The notes below the pieces were generated by a model. That model made no database searches. It saw only the letters and a list, made by a program, of their open reading frames with translations, and was not told the origin of the DNA. This document shows, piece by piece, positions 45,008 through 54,386 of a DNA stretch of 64,000 bases (its first letter is position 1; each line of letters begins with the position of its first letter). The position numbers and the translations under genes are program-made. The DNA is taken from assembly GCA_001829005.1 (NCBI GenBank), contig MIAG01000010.1, forward strand, positions 122,878 through 186,877, in the 5' to 3' direction. This DNA comes from Sphingobacteriia bacterium RIFOXYC2_FULL_35_18. Its GTDB lineage: Bacteria > Bacteroidota > Bacteroidia > Chitinophagales > Chitinophagaceae.

Positions 45008-45346
45008 TTATTTTTTCTCTTCAGGAGCTGGCTTGTTTATTGCAGCTGTCCATTCCATGCTCAATGCAGATTTTTCAATCTTTAAATAACTTCCTGGAGT
45101 TACTTCTAACTGAAGCGTGCCGTCTTCATTTATTTTGTTTACCACACCGTGAATACCAGCAATGGTAACGATTTTGTCTCCCTTTGATAAATTATCGATG
45201 AACTTCTTTTGTTCTTTTGCTTTTTTTGCTTGAGGTCTAATCATGAATAACCAGAATACCAAAATAATGGCACCCATCATAATCAATTGTACAGTACCAC
45301 CCTGCTTAGGGTCGGCAGCTAAAATAGTCAACGCGTTCAATAACAT
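45008..45346 (-). CDS. yajC: Preprotein translocase subunit YajC
   Basis: This 112-residue protein has one membrane helix (LIMMGAIILVFWLFMIRPQAKKAKEQK) followed by the YajC domain FIDNLSKGDKIVTIAGIHGVVNKINEDGTLQLEV. It associates with SecDF-YidC at the Sec translocon; its partner SecDF is encoded at 50233, not adjacent. It lies 37 bp after nusB on the same strand and upstream of the terminator before coaE. Confidence 0.93.
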   Translation of the reverse strand: MLLNALTILAADPKQGGTVQLIMMGAIILVFWLFMIRPQAKKAKEQKKFIDNLSKGDKIVTIAGIHGVVNKINEDGTLQLEVTPGSYLKIEKSALSMEWTAAINKPAPEEKK

Positions 45347-45383
45347 ATATTCTCTGTTTAAATGATTTGCAAATTAAAAGGAA

Positions 45384-46304
45384 TTACTTGAAACTAACTT
45401 TCTGAATCTTTCCTTCAGCTACCAATTCTTTGTGAATATTATCTAAAATACCATTTACAAATTGTCCACTTTGAGCTGTACTATACTCTTTCGCTAAATC
45501 AATGTATTCATTGATGGTCACTTTGGTGGGAATAGTGTCAAAATACAATAATTCACATAAACCCATGCGCATTAATACCATGTCTAACTGAGCAATTCTC
45601 TCTGCATCCCAATTTTTCAATTTTGGCTTAATTAATTCTGCACAGTATTCTTTTTTATCAATGGCTGTTTTTAATAATGTTTTAGCAAACTCCCATTTAT
45701 CAGGGCTCATGATTTCATTAAACTGAACCGATTTGGGCTTTTGAATATAAGTTAATACCAATTGCTCCATCATTTCTGCATCATCGTCCCAATTATTAAA
45801 ATGCTCTTCTATATGAGAAATAAAATTTTCATTAGGTAGCATTAACTCGCTGAATATCAATCTTATAATCTCTCTCTCTTTGCCTTTGTCCCTGCTATCT
45901 TCTGTTATATAAATTTGATAGGTAGGGCTTTCAGATAAAGCTTTATACACTTTACTAACCAGCTCTTTATCTACCAATTTTTCAGGATGGTCTTTCTCTA
46001 AACATTGCTGGTATCCCTTGTTTTCAAGTAGATTCCAAATAAAATCATTGCCTGCAATTTTGATATTTACATTGAGGTCTGCTGTGCTTGGAAGGTTTTT
46101 TGAAGCCCTTTTTTGTGCACTGGTTTCAGCATAACGAGCTACTTCTGCTATAAAATAAATCAGGTAAACAAAAAGTTCCCTGCTTTTATCCATTTGTTTT
46201 TCTAAAGTTTGAACGGGATGCTGAAACGTATTAGTGGAATCCGCGGCTTCAATCATATATAGCAACTGCATTACTTTTACGCGGATATTTCTTCTACTGA
46301 TCAT
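45384..46304 (-). CDS. nusB: Transcription antitermination factor NusB (long form)
   Basis: This 306-residue protein is twice the length of E. coli NusB (139 residues). The C-terminal ~150 residues hold the NusB core (LKNWDAERIAQLDMVLMRMGLCELLYFDTIPTKVTINEYIDLAKEYS...GQFVNGILDNI). The N-terminal half begins with the NusB helix ISRRNIRVKVMQLLYMIE and then contains a long helical insertion, as is usual in Bacteroidota. It binds boxA RNA with NusE in rRNA antitermination. Transcribed with yajC; divergent from groES. Confidence 0.92.
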   Translation of the reverse strand: MISRRNIRVKVMQLLYMIEAADSTNTFQHPVQTLEKQMDKSRELFVYLIYFIAEVARYAETSAQKRASKNLPSTADLNVNIKIAGNDFIWNLLENKGYQQCLEKDHPEKLVDKELVSKVYKALSESPTYQIYITEDSRDKGKEREIIRLIFSELMLPNENFISHIEEHFNNWDDDAEMMEQLVLTYIQKPKSVQFNEIMSPDKWEFAKTLLKTAIDKKEYCAELIKPKLKNWDAERIAQLDMVLMRMGLCELLYFDTIPTKVTINEYIDLAKEYSTAQSGQFVNGILDNIHKELVAEGKIQKVSFK

Positions 46305-46558
46305 TAAACAAGAACTTTTTTTGAGCAGCGCGAAGGTAGGGATTTATCGTTTATTTTGGTTTGATAATTGTTCTTTCTGGTGAAATTTTGGCACTCTTGT
46401 TACAAGTCACCTGATTGTTAGCCAGCTAATTCTGTCAACAACAGCGTTTTAGCTCCCCATTTACTCCCTTTAACTGAAAAATTGGCTGAAATGACGCTCT
46501 GGCATAATTATAGATTACTCTCAGTAAATTTTAAACAACTAACCAAAATCAATAACGT
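46305..46558. other. Upstream region of groESL, no clear regulatory site
   Basis: This 254-bp divergent spacer must contain the nusB and groESL promoters. I see no CIRCE element and no convincing TAnnTTTG box or sigma-54 pair on the groES side; a small palindrome TTAGC-CA-GCTAA is present near 46418. Confidence 0.4.
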
Positions 46559-46840
46559 ATGGCTAAGAAAATCAACGTTACTCCTCTGCACGACAGAGTT
46601 CTTGTAAAGCCTGCTGCTGCTGAAGAAAAAACAGCCGGTGGAATCATTATCCCTGATACTGCAAAAGAAAAGCCACAACGTGGTGTAATCGTTGCTGCCG
46701 GAAAAGGTAAAACAGATGAGCCAATGACTGTAAAAGTAGGTGACACTGTATTGTATGGCAAGTACGCTGGTACTGAAGTTCAAATTGAAGGTCAAGACTT
46801 GTTGATCATGAGAGAAAGTGATCTATTGGCGATTCTTTAA
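46559..46840 (+). CDS. groES: Co-chaperonin GroES
   Basis: This 93-residue protein is a standard Gro[39 protein letters not shown] with the mobile loop, then [11 protein letters not shown] and [13 protein letters not shown]. It forms the heptameric lid of the GroEL chamber. It begins at ATG 46559 and precedes groEL by 35 bp in one operon. Confidence 0.97.
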   Translation: MAKKINVTPLHDRVLVKPAAAEEKTAGGIIIPDTAKEKPQRGVIVAAGKGKTDEPMTVKVGDTVLYGKYAGTEVQIEGQDLLIMRESDLLAIL

Positions 46841-46875
46841 TTATTATCATTTCTAAAATTGTAAAAAATTCAAAT

Positions 46876-48510
46876 ATGGCTAAGCAAATTTTCTTTGATA
46901 TTGAAGCTAGAAATAAAATGAAGAAGGGCGTTGACACTCTTGCCAACGCAGTTAAAGTAACATTAGGACCAAAGGGCCGTAATGTGGTTATTGAGAAAAA
47001 ATTTGGTGCACCTTCTGTAACAAAAGATGGTGTTTCTGTTGCAAAAGAAATTGAGTTAGAAGATGCAATCGAAAACATGGGTGCACAAATGGTAAAGGAA
47101 GTAGCTTCTAAAACTGCAGATATTGCAGGTGATGGAACTACAACTGCAACTGTTCTTGCTCAGGCAATCATCAGTGAAGGTTTGAAGAACGTAGCTGCTG
47201 GTGCCAATCCAATGGATTTAAAGCGTGGCATTGATAAAGCTGTTGCTAAAGTGGTTGATAGCTTAAGAGCACAATCTCAAGCAGTTGGAAACGACTCTAA
47301 AAAAATTGAGCAAGTAGCTACTATTTCTGCAAACAGCGATAGCGAAATTGGAAAGTTAATTGCAACTGCAATGGCTAAAGTTGGAAAAGAAGGTGTTATT
47401 ACTGTTGAAGAAGCTAAAGGAACCGATACTACTGTTGATGTTGTAGAAGGTATGCAATTCGATCGTGGTTATATCTCTCCTTATTTTGTAACCAATAGCG
47501 AAAAAATGGAAGCTGAAATGCAGAATCCATACATCTTGATCTACGATAAGAAGATCAGCGCTATGAAAGATATTTTACATATCCTAGAGAAAGTTGCTCA
47601 AACCGGACGCCCTTTGGTAATTATTGCTGAAGATTTAGAAGGCGAAGCATTGGCTACTTTAGTAGTGAATAAATTGCGTGGTACCATTAAAGTGGCTGCT
47701 GTTAAAGCACCAGGTTTTGGAGATCGCAGAAAAGAAATGTTGACAGATATTGCTATCCTAACTGCAGGTACTGTAATTAGTGAAGAGCAAGGGTTTAAAT
47801 TAGAAAATGCCGACCTTACTTATTTAGGACAAGCTGCTTCTATCACCATTGACAAGGATAATACTATTGTTGTGGGTGGTAAAGGTAAAAAAGCAGATAT
47901 CACTGCTAGAGTTAACCAAATTAAGGCTCAGGTTGAGAATACCACTTCAGATTACGATCGCGAAAAATTACAAGAGCGTTTAGCTAAATTAAGCGGTGGT
48001 GTAGCGGTGCTATATGTAGGTGCTGCAACTGAAGTTGAAATGAAAGAAAAGAAAGACCGTGTAGACGATGCTTTACACGCTACAAGAGCTGCTGTTGAAG
48101 AAGGTATTGTACCAGGTGGTGGTGTTGCCTATATTCGTGCGGTTGAAAGCCTAGAGAAGCTAAAAGGCGCTAATGAAGACGAATTGACTGGTATTCAGAT
48201 TGTTAAAAGAGCAATTGAAGAGCCATTGCGTCAAATTGTAATCAATAGTGGAATTGAAGGTTCTATTGTGGTTCAGAAAATTAAAGAAGGCAAGGGTGAC
48301 TTTGGATTCAACGCTCGTACAGAAGTTTACGAGAACTTGTTTAAAGCAGGTGTAATTGATCCAACCAAAGTAACTCGTGTTGCTTTAGAAAATGCTGCTT
48401 CAATTGCTGCGATGTTGTTAACAACAGAGTGTGTAATTGCAGATAAGCCAAAACCTGAAGCTCCACATGCACACGGTGGTGCTCCTGATATGGGCGGAAT
48501 GGGTTATTAA
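46876..48510 (+). CDS. groEL: Chaperonin GroEL
   Basis: This 544-residue subunit has the ATP-binding [17 protein letters not shown] and [13 protein letters not shown] motifs, the apical domain, and [10 protein letters not shown] near the C-terminal equatorial domain. The tail APDMGGMGY is the usual Gly-Met-rich end. It folds proteins with GroES in the cytoplasm. A terminator follows at 48535. Confidence 0.98.
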   Translation: MAKQIFFDIEARNKMKKGVDTLANAVKVTLGPKGRNVVIEKKFGAPSVTKDGVSVAKEIELEDAIENMGAQMVKEVASKTADIAGDGTTTATVLAQAIISEGLKNVAAGANPMDLKRGIDKAVAKVVDSLRAQSQAVGNDSKKIEQVATISANSDSEIGKLIATAMAKVGKEGVITVEEAKGTDTTVDVVEGMQFDRGYISPYFVTNSEKMEAEMQNPYILIYDKKISAMKDILHILEKVAQTGRPLVIIAEDLEGEALATLVVNKLRGTIKVAAVKAPGFGDRRKEMLTDIAILTAGTVISEEQGFKLENADLTYLGQAASITIDKDNTIVVGGKGKKADITARVNQIKAQVENTTSDYDREKLQERLAKLSGGVAVLYVGAATEVEMKEKKDRVDDALHATRAAVEEGIVPGGGVAYIRAVESLEKLKGANEDELTGIQIVKRAIEEPLRQIVINSGIEGSIVVQKIKEGKGDFGFNARTEVYENLFKAGVIDPTKVTRVALENAASIAAMLLTTECVIADKPKPEAPHAHGGAPDMGGMGY

Positions 48511-48534
48511 TACTATTTCAATCAATAGTTATAC

Positions 48535-48566
48535 AGCCTCACCTGATTTCAGGTGGGGCTTTTTTA
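48535..48566 (+). terminator. Intrinsic terminator after groEL
   Basis: AGCCTCACCTG-ATTT-CAGGTGGGGCT forms a GC-rich hairpin with one T-G pair, followed by TTTTTT. Confidence 0.92.
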
Positions 48567-48575
48567 TAAAACTAT

Positions 48576-49274
48576 TTAAACAGTAGGTTTAGTCAATAAA
48601 TAGTTTTTAAATCCCTTAGCCAAAAGGAACTGAGCAAATCCATAAGTAAGCATCACTATTACACCTAAGAAAACGTTCTTGTAAGCAAATATATTCAAAG
48701 ACAAAACGGAATCAGATAACACAAATAATGCTGCTCCTGGTACAAAATAATTAATACCAAATTGTTTAGTTCCAGCATTACATGAAATCAATATGGAGCT
48801 AGCAAACATGGTTGCAATTACAATCATATATACTAGTACCGGCAAAAATAAATCTCCCAATTTGGGTGCTAAATGATTTAAAATGATGGCTCCTATAACG
48901 AGCACTACAATCCCTCCCATAATCGGTAAAAATGCATTACTGATTTTAAAGGGTTGTATATTTATAAATAATATAATGTAACAAAAATGAGCCAACATAA
49001 AACAGAGCATGCCTCCTATAAAAAACAGGTTCCCAGTATACAATAAAAATATATCACCTCCCCAAGATGCCAAGAAAGCCAATCCCACCAATCGGGTAGA
49101 TAGTTTCAATTTTATTGTAGATGGTGCTAATGCTTCAGCTAAATACAAAAGCAATAATGGCATTAAAAGAATTTTTGTAATACGTGCCATTTCTAGCTGT
49201 TCTGACCAAAGTAAAAAACAATGTACTAGTAATACCACCACATAAATTGGTGCAATCAATTTTCTTAGATTCAT
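48576..49274 (-). CDS. YhhN/TMEM86 family (lysoplasmalogenase-like) membrane protein
   Basis: This 232-residue protein has about eight membrane helices and the family motifs FLASWGGDIFLL and GAALFVLSDSVLSLNIF, whose Asp residues are thought to be catalytic. Relatives hydrolyse the vinyl-ether bond of lysoplasmalogens; bacterial substrates are mostly untested. It is convergent with groEL and divergent from the small gene at 49345. Confidence 0.85.
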   Translation of the reverse strand: MNLRKLIAPIYVVVLLVHCFLLWSEQLEMARITKILLMPLLLLYLAEALAPSTIKLKLSTRLVGLAFLASWGGDIFLLYTGNLFFIGGMLCFMLAHFCYIILFINIQPFKISNAFLPIMGGIVVLVIGAIILNHLAPKLGDLFLPVLVYMIVIATMFASSILISCNAGTKQFGINYFVPGAALFVLSDSVLSLNIFAYKNVFLGVIVMLTYGFAQFLLAKGFKNYLLTKPTV

Positions 49275-49344
49275 AATGGAATAATTAATACAATGGGTTG
49301 GAGTAATCTACGATTTTTAGCTTAAACTGACCTAATTTCGCATC

Positions 49345-49692
49345 ATGCAAATGGACGATGAAGCATTTTTTGCCTTCTGGGAACTGAATAGTGAAAAAGA
49401 AAAAAGTAGCCGAAAAGCTTTTATGTTAGGCCTTTCTTCAGGTTTTGCCATTGGGGTTGTTGTGCTTGCCTTTATTTTATCTGGTTGGTATAAACGTGCC
49501 ACTATGGAAGCCAACAGCAAAATGAGTGCATTTGTACTTTTCATGGCCATTTTAGGCATTTCTATATTCTTTGCATTCATGTATCGTAGGTTTAAATGGG
49601 AAATGAACGACCAACGATTTCAAGAAATTTTAGCTAAAAAACAAAAATTAAATACCAATGATGCAGCCATAAATAAAGGTTCTGCGTCTTAA
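49345..49692 (+). CDS. Small two-helix membrane protein of unknown function
   Basis: This 115-residue protein has two transmembrane segments (about 27-46 and 62-79) joined by a short charged loop, with acidic N-terminal and basic, Lys-rich C-terminal tails. No family is recognised. ATG at 49345 or 49351 is possible. TAATTTCG just upstream is one base off the -7 consensus. It lies 14 bp before the FKBP gene and may be co-transcribed with it. Confidence 0.7.
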   Translation: MQMDDEAFFAFWELNSEKEKSSRKAFMLGLSSGFAIGVVVLAFILSGWYKRATMEANSKMSAFVLFMAILGISIFFAFMYRRFKWEMNDQRFQEILAKKQKLNTNDAAINKGSAS

Positions 49693-49706
49693 AAAGAAAA
49701 CTGAGA

Positions 49707-50165
49707 ATGAAAAAATCACTGATTGCTTTGGGTTTATTGATCACTTTTGCAGTTTTATCATGCGGAAAAACCCAGGATACTGGCTGTACCCCTGTTGCAG
49801 TTGCTGCTGAAAAAGATGCCATGGTTAAATTTTGCACAGATAATAGCATTACTTATTCAGAACATCCAAGTGGTTTATTGTACCAAATTATCAATCCAGG
49901 TACCGGAGCTGCTTTAGACGCTACCTCTACTGTTTCTGCCATTTATACGGGTAAATTCCTTACTGGTGTTACATTTGAAGCCAATGCTACCCCTGCTACT
50001 TTTGGGCTTAATCAGGTGATTGAAGGCTGGAAGATTGGGATACCTTTGGTTAAAAGAGGCGGCAGAATCCGCCTGATTATTCCTTCTGCATTGGCTTATT
50101 CCTGCGTAGGTAGAGGCTCTATTCCACCCAATACCCCTCTTTACTTTGATGTTACTGTGAATTAA
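49707..50165 (+). CDS. FKBP-type peptidyl-prolyl isomerase, lipoprotein
   Basis: This 152-residue protein has a lipobox (LLITFAVLSC, Cys19) and a C-terminal FKBP domain: SGLLYQIINPGTG, TVSAIYTGKFLTGVTFEA, VIEGWKIGIPLVKRGGRIRLIIPSALAY, IPPNTPLYFDVTV. It would assist folding of exported proteins in the periplasm or at the outer membrane. The gene is directly upstream of secDF, matching a protein-export theme, although secDF has its own promoter. Confidence 0.9.
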   Translation: MKKSLIALGLLITFAVLSCGKTQDTGCTPVAVAAEKDAMVKFCTDNSITYSEHPSGLLYQIINPGTGAALDATSTVSAIYTGKFLTGVTFEANATPATFGLNQVIEGWKIGIPLVKRGGRIRLIIPSALAYSCVGRGSIPPNTPLYFDVTVN

Positions 50166-50178
50166 TCGCTCATTCCCC

Positions 50179-50186
50179 TATCTTTG
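50179..50186 (+). promoter_or_regulatory. Bacteroidota -7 promoter element for secDF
   Basis: TATCTTTG matches TAnnTTTG and lies 46 bp before the secDF ATG; a small CCTGA-AAAAA-TCAGG hairpin sits in the leader just after it. Confidence 0.55.
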
Positions 50187-50232
50187 CCGTCCTGAAAAAA
50201 TCAGGAATAAAACTTCGTAAACCGTTACTAAT

Positions 50233-53200
50233 ATGCAACTGAAAGGTTTAGTGCGTTTTTTTGCCATAGCACTTACATTGATTTGTCTTTACCAGTTATC
50301 ATTCACTTGGTTTGTAAACAGCCATGAATCTGCAATGGAAAAGAAAGCCACTGAGTGGTTAAAACGTTTCCCAACAGCAGAACAACAATATCCTGGCAAT
50401 AAGGAATTGCAAGCTGCTTACACTGATTCTTTAGAAGACCTAAAGAAAACAAGATTACTCCGTTTGTTAGACAGTACCAAAGACACCAAATTGGCTTTTG
50501 GTTTAACTACTTATCGTAGTGCCAAAGAAAAAGAATTGATGTTGGGTCTAGACTTACAAGGTGGTATGAGTGTTACCATGGAAGTGGGCTTAGATGGTTT
50601 AATTAAATCATTAAGTAACTACACTAAAGATGCTAATTTCAACAAAGCGTTGGATGCTGCTGTTGCAAGAAAAGCAAACAGTGGTGCAGATTTAATTACT
50701 TTATTCTTAGAAGAGTATAGTAAAGTAAGTCCTGATGGAAAATTGGCGCCATTCTTTACAACAAAAAGTGCTTCTGCTGTAAAAATTGAAGATTCTAATG
50801 CCAAAGTGGAAAACTATTTACGCAAGCAAGCAGAAGCTGCATTCAATAATACTTTTAGAATCTTAAGAACCAGAATCGATCGTTTTGGAGTATCATCAAA
50901 TAATATCAACCCTGATCCTGCCAAAGGCAGAATCAATATTGAATTGGCTGGTGTAAACGATAAGGATCGTGTAAGAAATTACTTGCAGTCTACAGCCAAT
51001 CTTCAATTCTTTGAAGTGTATACTTGGGAGAATAAAGATGTTCAATCAGGTATTGTTGCTGCAGACAAAGCGGTTCAAGATTATTTAACTGGTGCAGATA
51101 AAGTTGCAACTGTTGCAGATACAACTAAAGCAAGTTCTGCGGTTCAGCCTAAAGGAGATACCAGCAAAACTGCCACTATTTCTTCTTTGGCAAGTAAAGC
51201 AACTCCAGCTAAAACCGATTCTGCTGCTATCAAAGCAACGGAGAATCCAATTCTTCGTTTAATGCAGATTACTCAGCCTTATCAAGCTGAAAATGGTCGT
51301 CCGGTTTACCCTGCTGCTTTAGGATATATTCAATCGAAAGACACAGGTACTTTAAATGATTACTTAGCAATGGAATCTGTAAAAAGCAAGTTCCCTTCTA
51401 ACTTAGTTTTCATGTATGGTAAAGCTGAATTAGACGATCCAAAAGCAAAAGATATTCTTACTTTATATGCAGTTAAAACCTTAGACAATGGTCAAGCTGA
51501 ATTAGAAGGTGACCGTATTGCAGGTGCATCACAAGATTATGATGAGCGTGGTAGAATTGCCATTAAAATGAATATGGATAAAGTTGGTTCTAATATATGG
51601 GCAAAAATGACCACTAGAAATGTGGGCAAGCCTATTGCAATTGTATTAGACAATTTTGTTTACTCAGCTCCTAACGTGAATGACCCTATTACAACAGGTA
51701 ATTCACAAATCAGTGGTAACTACACAATCAAAGAAGCACAAGATTTATCTGAAATTTTAGAGAGTGGTAAATTACCAGCTCCTGCTAAAATAGTTCAAAG
51801 TCAAACAGTAGGGCCAACTTTGGGTAGTGAATCTATTAAAGGTGGTGCCTTATCTTTTGGTATTTCATTCCTAGTGATTTTTGCTTTAATGTTATTGTAC
51901 TTTAACACTGGTGGATGGGTAGCTAACATTGCATTAATCTTAAACTTGTTATTCACTATTGGTGTATTAAGTGCCTTAGGATTTACTTTGACTGCTCCAG
52001 GTATTGCTGGTCTTGTATTAACGATTGGTATGGCAGTAGATACCAACGTAATCATCTTCGAGCGTATTAAAGAAGAATTAACCAAGGGTAAAAACTATTC
52101 CGCAGCAGTGAATGAAGGCTATAAGCGTTCTTTGGCTCCTGTATTAGATGGTCATATTACAACCCTATTAACTGCTATAATCCTTGCTTACTTTGGTTTA
52201 GGCCCTGTATTAGGATTTGCTACCACTCAAATCATTGGTATCTTATTATCATTATTCTGTGGAATTTTAGTATCTCGTTTAATTTCTGATTGGTATACCA
52301 ATAAGAATAGACACTTTGAATATTTTACAGGCATTTCTAAAAAGATATTCAACCATGCTAACTTCAAGTTTATTGAATACAGAAAGTATGCTTACATGCT
52401 ATCTGCAGTAATCTTTATAATGGGTATTGCTTCTTTCTTTCATGGTTTTGATGAAGGTGTTGAATTTGCTGGAGGTAGAAGTTATACGGTCAAGTTTGAC
52501 AAGGCGGTTGATCCTGAAATGATTCGCCAAGATTTAAAAACAGTATTTGGAGAAGCACCAATTATTAAAACAGTAGACGTTAAGAATCAAGTAAATATTA
52601 CTACGTCCTACAAAATAAAAGAAACTGGAAATAACGTTGATGCTGAAGTAGAACGTAAGTTATACGAGGGATTAGTTAAATTCTTACCTGCAGGAACTAG
52701 TTTTGATGCTTTTGAGAATACTTACAAGCAAGGATCACAAACAGTATTGCCTACTATTTCAGATGACTTAAAAGCTGGTGCAACCAAAGCAACCTTGTTT
52801 GCGGTATTAGTCATTTGCTTGTACATTTTTATTCGTTTCCGCGATTGGAGATATTCCTTGGGATCTATTTTTGCTCTAATGCACGACGTATTCGTAACAT
52901 TAATTGTATTTAGTTTCTTAAAAGATTTTGTTCCATTCCCATTAGAAATTGATCAACACTTTATTGCTGCAATTCTTACGGTGATTGGTTTCTCTATGAA
53001 CGATACAGTAATTGTGTACGATCGTATTAGAGAAGATAGTGCAATGATGAAGGGAACGCCAAACGCAACCATCATCAATAGAGCTATTAATGAAACGCTA
53101 AGCAGAACCATTATGACTTCTGTTACGGTATTCTTAACCATTTTAATCTTATTCATTTTTGGTGGAGAAGTTACTAGAGGATTTGCATTCGCTATGTTGA

Positions 53201-53298
53201 TTGGTGTGGCTACTGGTACTTATTCTTCTATATTCGTAGCAGCTCCTTTCTTAGTAGATTTTGGTAAAGGAAGAGCTTTAGGCACAAAAACTAAATAA
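50233..53298 (+). CDS. secDF: Fused protein translocase subunit SecDF
   Basis: This 1021-residue protein joins SecD and SecF, as in many Bacteroidota. The SecD half has LMLGLDLQGGMSVTMEV, LQFFEVY and the membrane motif APGIAGLVLTIGMAVDTNVIIFERIKEEL; the SecF half has GVEFAGGRSYTVKF and ILTVIGFSMNDTVIVYDRIRED. Twelve membrane segments are expected. It uses the proton gradient to pull exported proteins through the Sec channel. A Thr/Ala/Lys-rich, low-complexity segment (about residues 290-340) is inserted into the SecD periplasmic region. Partner YajC is at 45008. Confidence 0.95.
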   Translation: MQLKGLVRFFAIALTLICLYQLSFTWFVNSHESAMEKKATEWLKRFPTAEQQYPGNKELQAAYTDSLEDLKKTRLLRLLDSTKDTKLAFGLTTYRSAKEKELMLGLDLQGGMSVTMEVGLDGLIKSLSNYTKDANFNKALDAAVARKANSGADLITLFLEEYSKVSPDGKLAPFFTTKSASAVKIEDSNAKVENYLRKQAEAAFNNTFRILRTRIDRFGVSSNNINPDPAKGRINIELAGVNDKDRVRNYLQSTANLQFFEVYTWENKDVQSGIVAADKAVQDYLTGADKVATVADTTKASSAVQPKGDTSKTATISSLASKATPAKTDSAAIKATENPILRLMQITQPYQAENGRPVYPAALGYIQSKDTGTLNDYLAMESVKSKFPSNLVFMYGKAELDDPKAKDILTLYAVKTLDNGQAELEGDRIAGASQDYDERGRIAIKMNMDKVGSNIWAKMTTRNVGKPIAIVLDNFVYSAPNVNDPITTGNSQISGNYTIKEAQDLSEILESGKLPAPAKIVQSQTVGPTLGSESIKGGALSFGISFLVIFALMLLYFNTGGWVANIALILNLLFTIGVLSALGFTLTAPGIAGLVLTIGMAVDTNVIIFERIKEELTKGKNYSAAVNEGYKRSLAPVLDGHITTLLTAIILAYFGLGPVLGFATTQIIGILLSLFCGILVSRLISDWYTNKNRHFEYFTGISKKIFNHANFKFIEYRKYAYMLSAVIFIMGIASFFHGFDEGVEFAGGRSYTVKFDKAVDPEMIRQDLKTVFGEAPIIKTVDVKNQVNITTSYKIKETGNNVDAEVERKLYEGLVKFLPAGTSFDAFENTYKQGSQTVLPTISDDLKAGATKATLFAVLVICLYIFIRFRDWRYSLGSIFALMHDVFVTLIVFSFLKDFVPFPLEIDQHFIAAILTVIGFSMNDTVIVYDRIREDSAMMKGTPNATIINRAINETLSRTIMTSVTVFLTILILFIFGGEVTRGFAFAMLIGVATGTYSSIFVAAPFLVDFGKGRALGTKTK

Positions 53299-53315
53299 GC
53301 AAACAGATTGATAAT

Positions 53316-53347
53316 AAAAATGCCTCGATGAAAATCGGGGCATTTTT
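53316..53347 (+). terminator. Intrinsic terminator after secDF
   Basis: AAAAATGCCTCGAT and ATCGGGGCATTTTT pair with one T-G pair around a GAAA tetraloop. Confidence 0.92.
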
Positions 53348-53407
53348 ATTTAATTCTTTTTTCAGAGGGATTATAGCTGCTGAATCATTTGAAGAATTTA
53401 CTATTTG

Positions 53408-53758
53408 TTACACCGCAAAAGAAGTTCCACAGCCGCAGGTTTTGCTGGCATTGGGGTTGCTAAAGGTAAATCCCCTACTATTTAGGCCACCTTGCCAATC
53501 TATTTCCATACCATACAAATAAAGGCTATGACTTTTATTCATGATACATGGTATCCCTTCAATTTCAAATAATTCGTCTTCTTTTTCGGTTTGGTCAAAA
53601 CCTAAAACATAAGTCATTCCACTGCATCCACCTCCTTTTACACCTACTCTTAAACGTTGCGTAGAATCAAAGTTGGGTTCTGCCATTAGTCGCTTAATTT
53701 CTACAATTGCCCCCTCTGTCAAGGTTACAGGAATTTGAGTTGTAATTGCTGTTTCCAT
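53408..53758 (-). CDS. HesB/IscA-type iron-sulfur carrier
   Basis: This 116-residue A-type carrier has the three conserved cysteines: Cys45 in VKGGGCSGMTY and Cys108/Cys110 in KTCGCGTSF. It accepts clusters from a scaffold and delivers them to target enzymes. The start is ATG 53758; a GTG two codons upstream is less likely. It is a single gene, convergent with secDF. It may supply MqnE, SdaA and FadH, all cluster enzymes in this window (inference). Confidence 0.9.
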   Translation of the reverse strand: METAITTQIPVTLTEGAIVEIKRLMAEPNFDSTQRLRVGVKGGGCSGMTYVLGFDQTEKEDELFEIEGIPCIMNKSHSLYLYGMEIDWQGGLNSRGFTFSNPNASKTCGCGTSFAV

Positions 53759-53845
53759 ATTCACAATTTAAGCTACAAAGTTACCATTTTGCCCGAACCT
53801 TTTTCTCTTTAGGTTTACGATAGAAGGAAATCCTTATTCATCCCC

Positions 53846-53853
53846 TACCTTTG
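53846..53853 (+). promoter_or_regulatory. Bacteroidota -7 promoter element before the gene at 53871
   Basis: TACCTTTG matches TAnnTTTG and ends 17 bp before the ATG, suggesting a leader of about 10 nt for the transcript that continues into the mutase gene. Confidence 0.5.
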
Positions 53854-53870
53854 CACAAAGTATTGATAGA

Positions 53871-54371
53871 ATGGATAATTCGGTGTTAATCACAGTAATA
53901 GTGGCTTTTTTTATTGCATCAATGGCAGGGTATTTAATTTACTTGCAGCGCAGGTTAGTCATTTATGAAAAACATCAGAACAAGGCAACCAGTCCACTCC
54001 CATTACAAGCTTATGAACGTTTATTATTATTGACGGATAGAATTGCTTTACCCAACTTAATTAATCGAAATACGGCCACAGCCATTTCATCAACAGAGTT
54101 ACAATTGATGTACAATAAAATAATACGGGAAGAATTTGATTTTAATGTAACTCAGCAAATGTATATCAGTCCTGCATCTTGGAAAGCAGTTAAGAATTTA
54201 AAAGAAAAAAATTTACAAATCATCAACCAAATTGGGCAGCAATTACCCGCTGAAGCAACTGGATTAGATTTGCAAAAAGCCATCATGCAATATTTAATGG
54301 CCAATCCTACAGCGGCTTTACATGAGTTGGTGTCGGAAGCATTGAGTTATGAAGCCAAGCAATTATTGTAA
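53871..54371 (+). CDS. Single-pass membrane protein upstream of the mutase gene
   Basis: This 166-residue protein has one N-terminal membrane helix (VLITVIVAFFIASMAGYLIYL) and a cytoplasmic helical domain with YERLLLLTDRIALPNLINR and EEFDFNVTQQMYISPASWKAVKNLKE. I do not recognise a named family, though the composition suggests a conserved lineage-specific protein. It ends 15 bp before the acyl-CoA mutase gene, so co-transcription from the promoter at 53846 is likely. Function unknown. Confidence 0.75.
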   Translation: MDNSVLITVIVAFFIASMAGYLIYLQRRLVIYEKHQNKATSPLPLQAYERLLLLTDRIALPNLINRNTATAISSTELQLMYNKIIREEFDFNVTQQMYISPASWKAVKNLKEKNLQIINQIGQQLPAEATGLDLQKAIMQYLMANPTAALHELVSEALSYEAKQLL

Positions 54372-54386
54372 TATAAAACGAGTACC

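Noticed and set aside
46388..46402. Sigma-54 promoter before groES (TGGCAC)
   Set aside because: No TTGC-type -12 box lies at the required spacing downstream.
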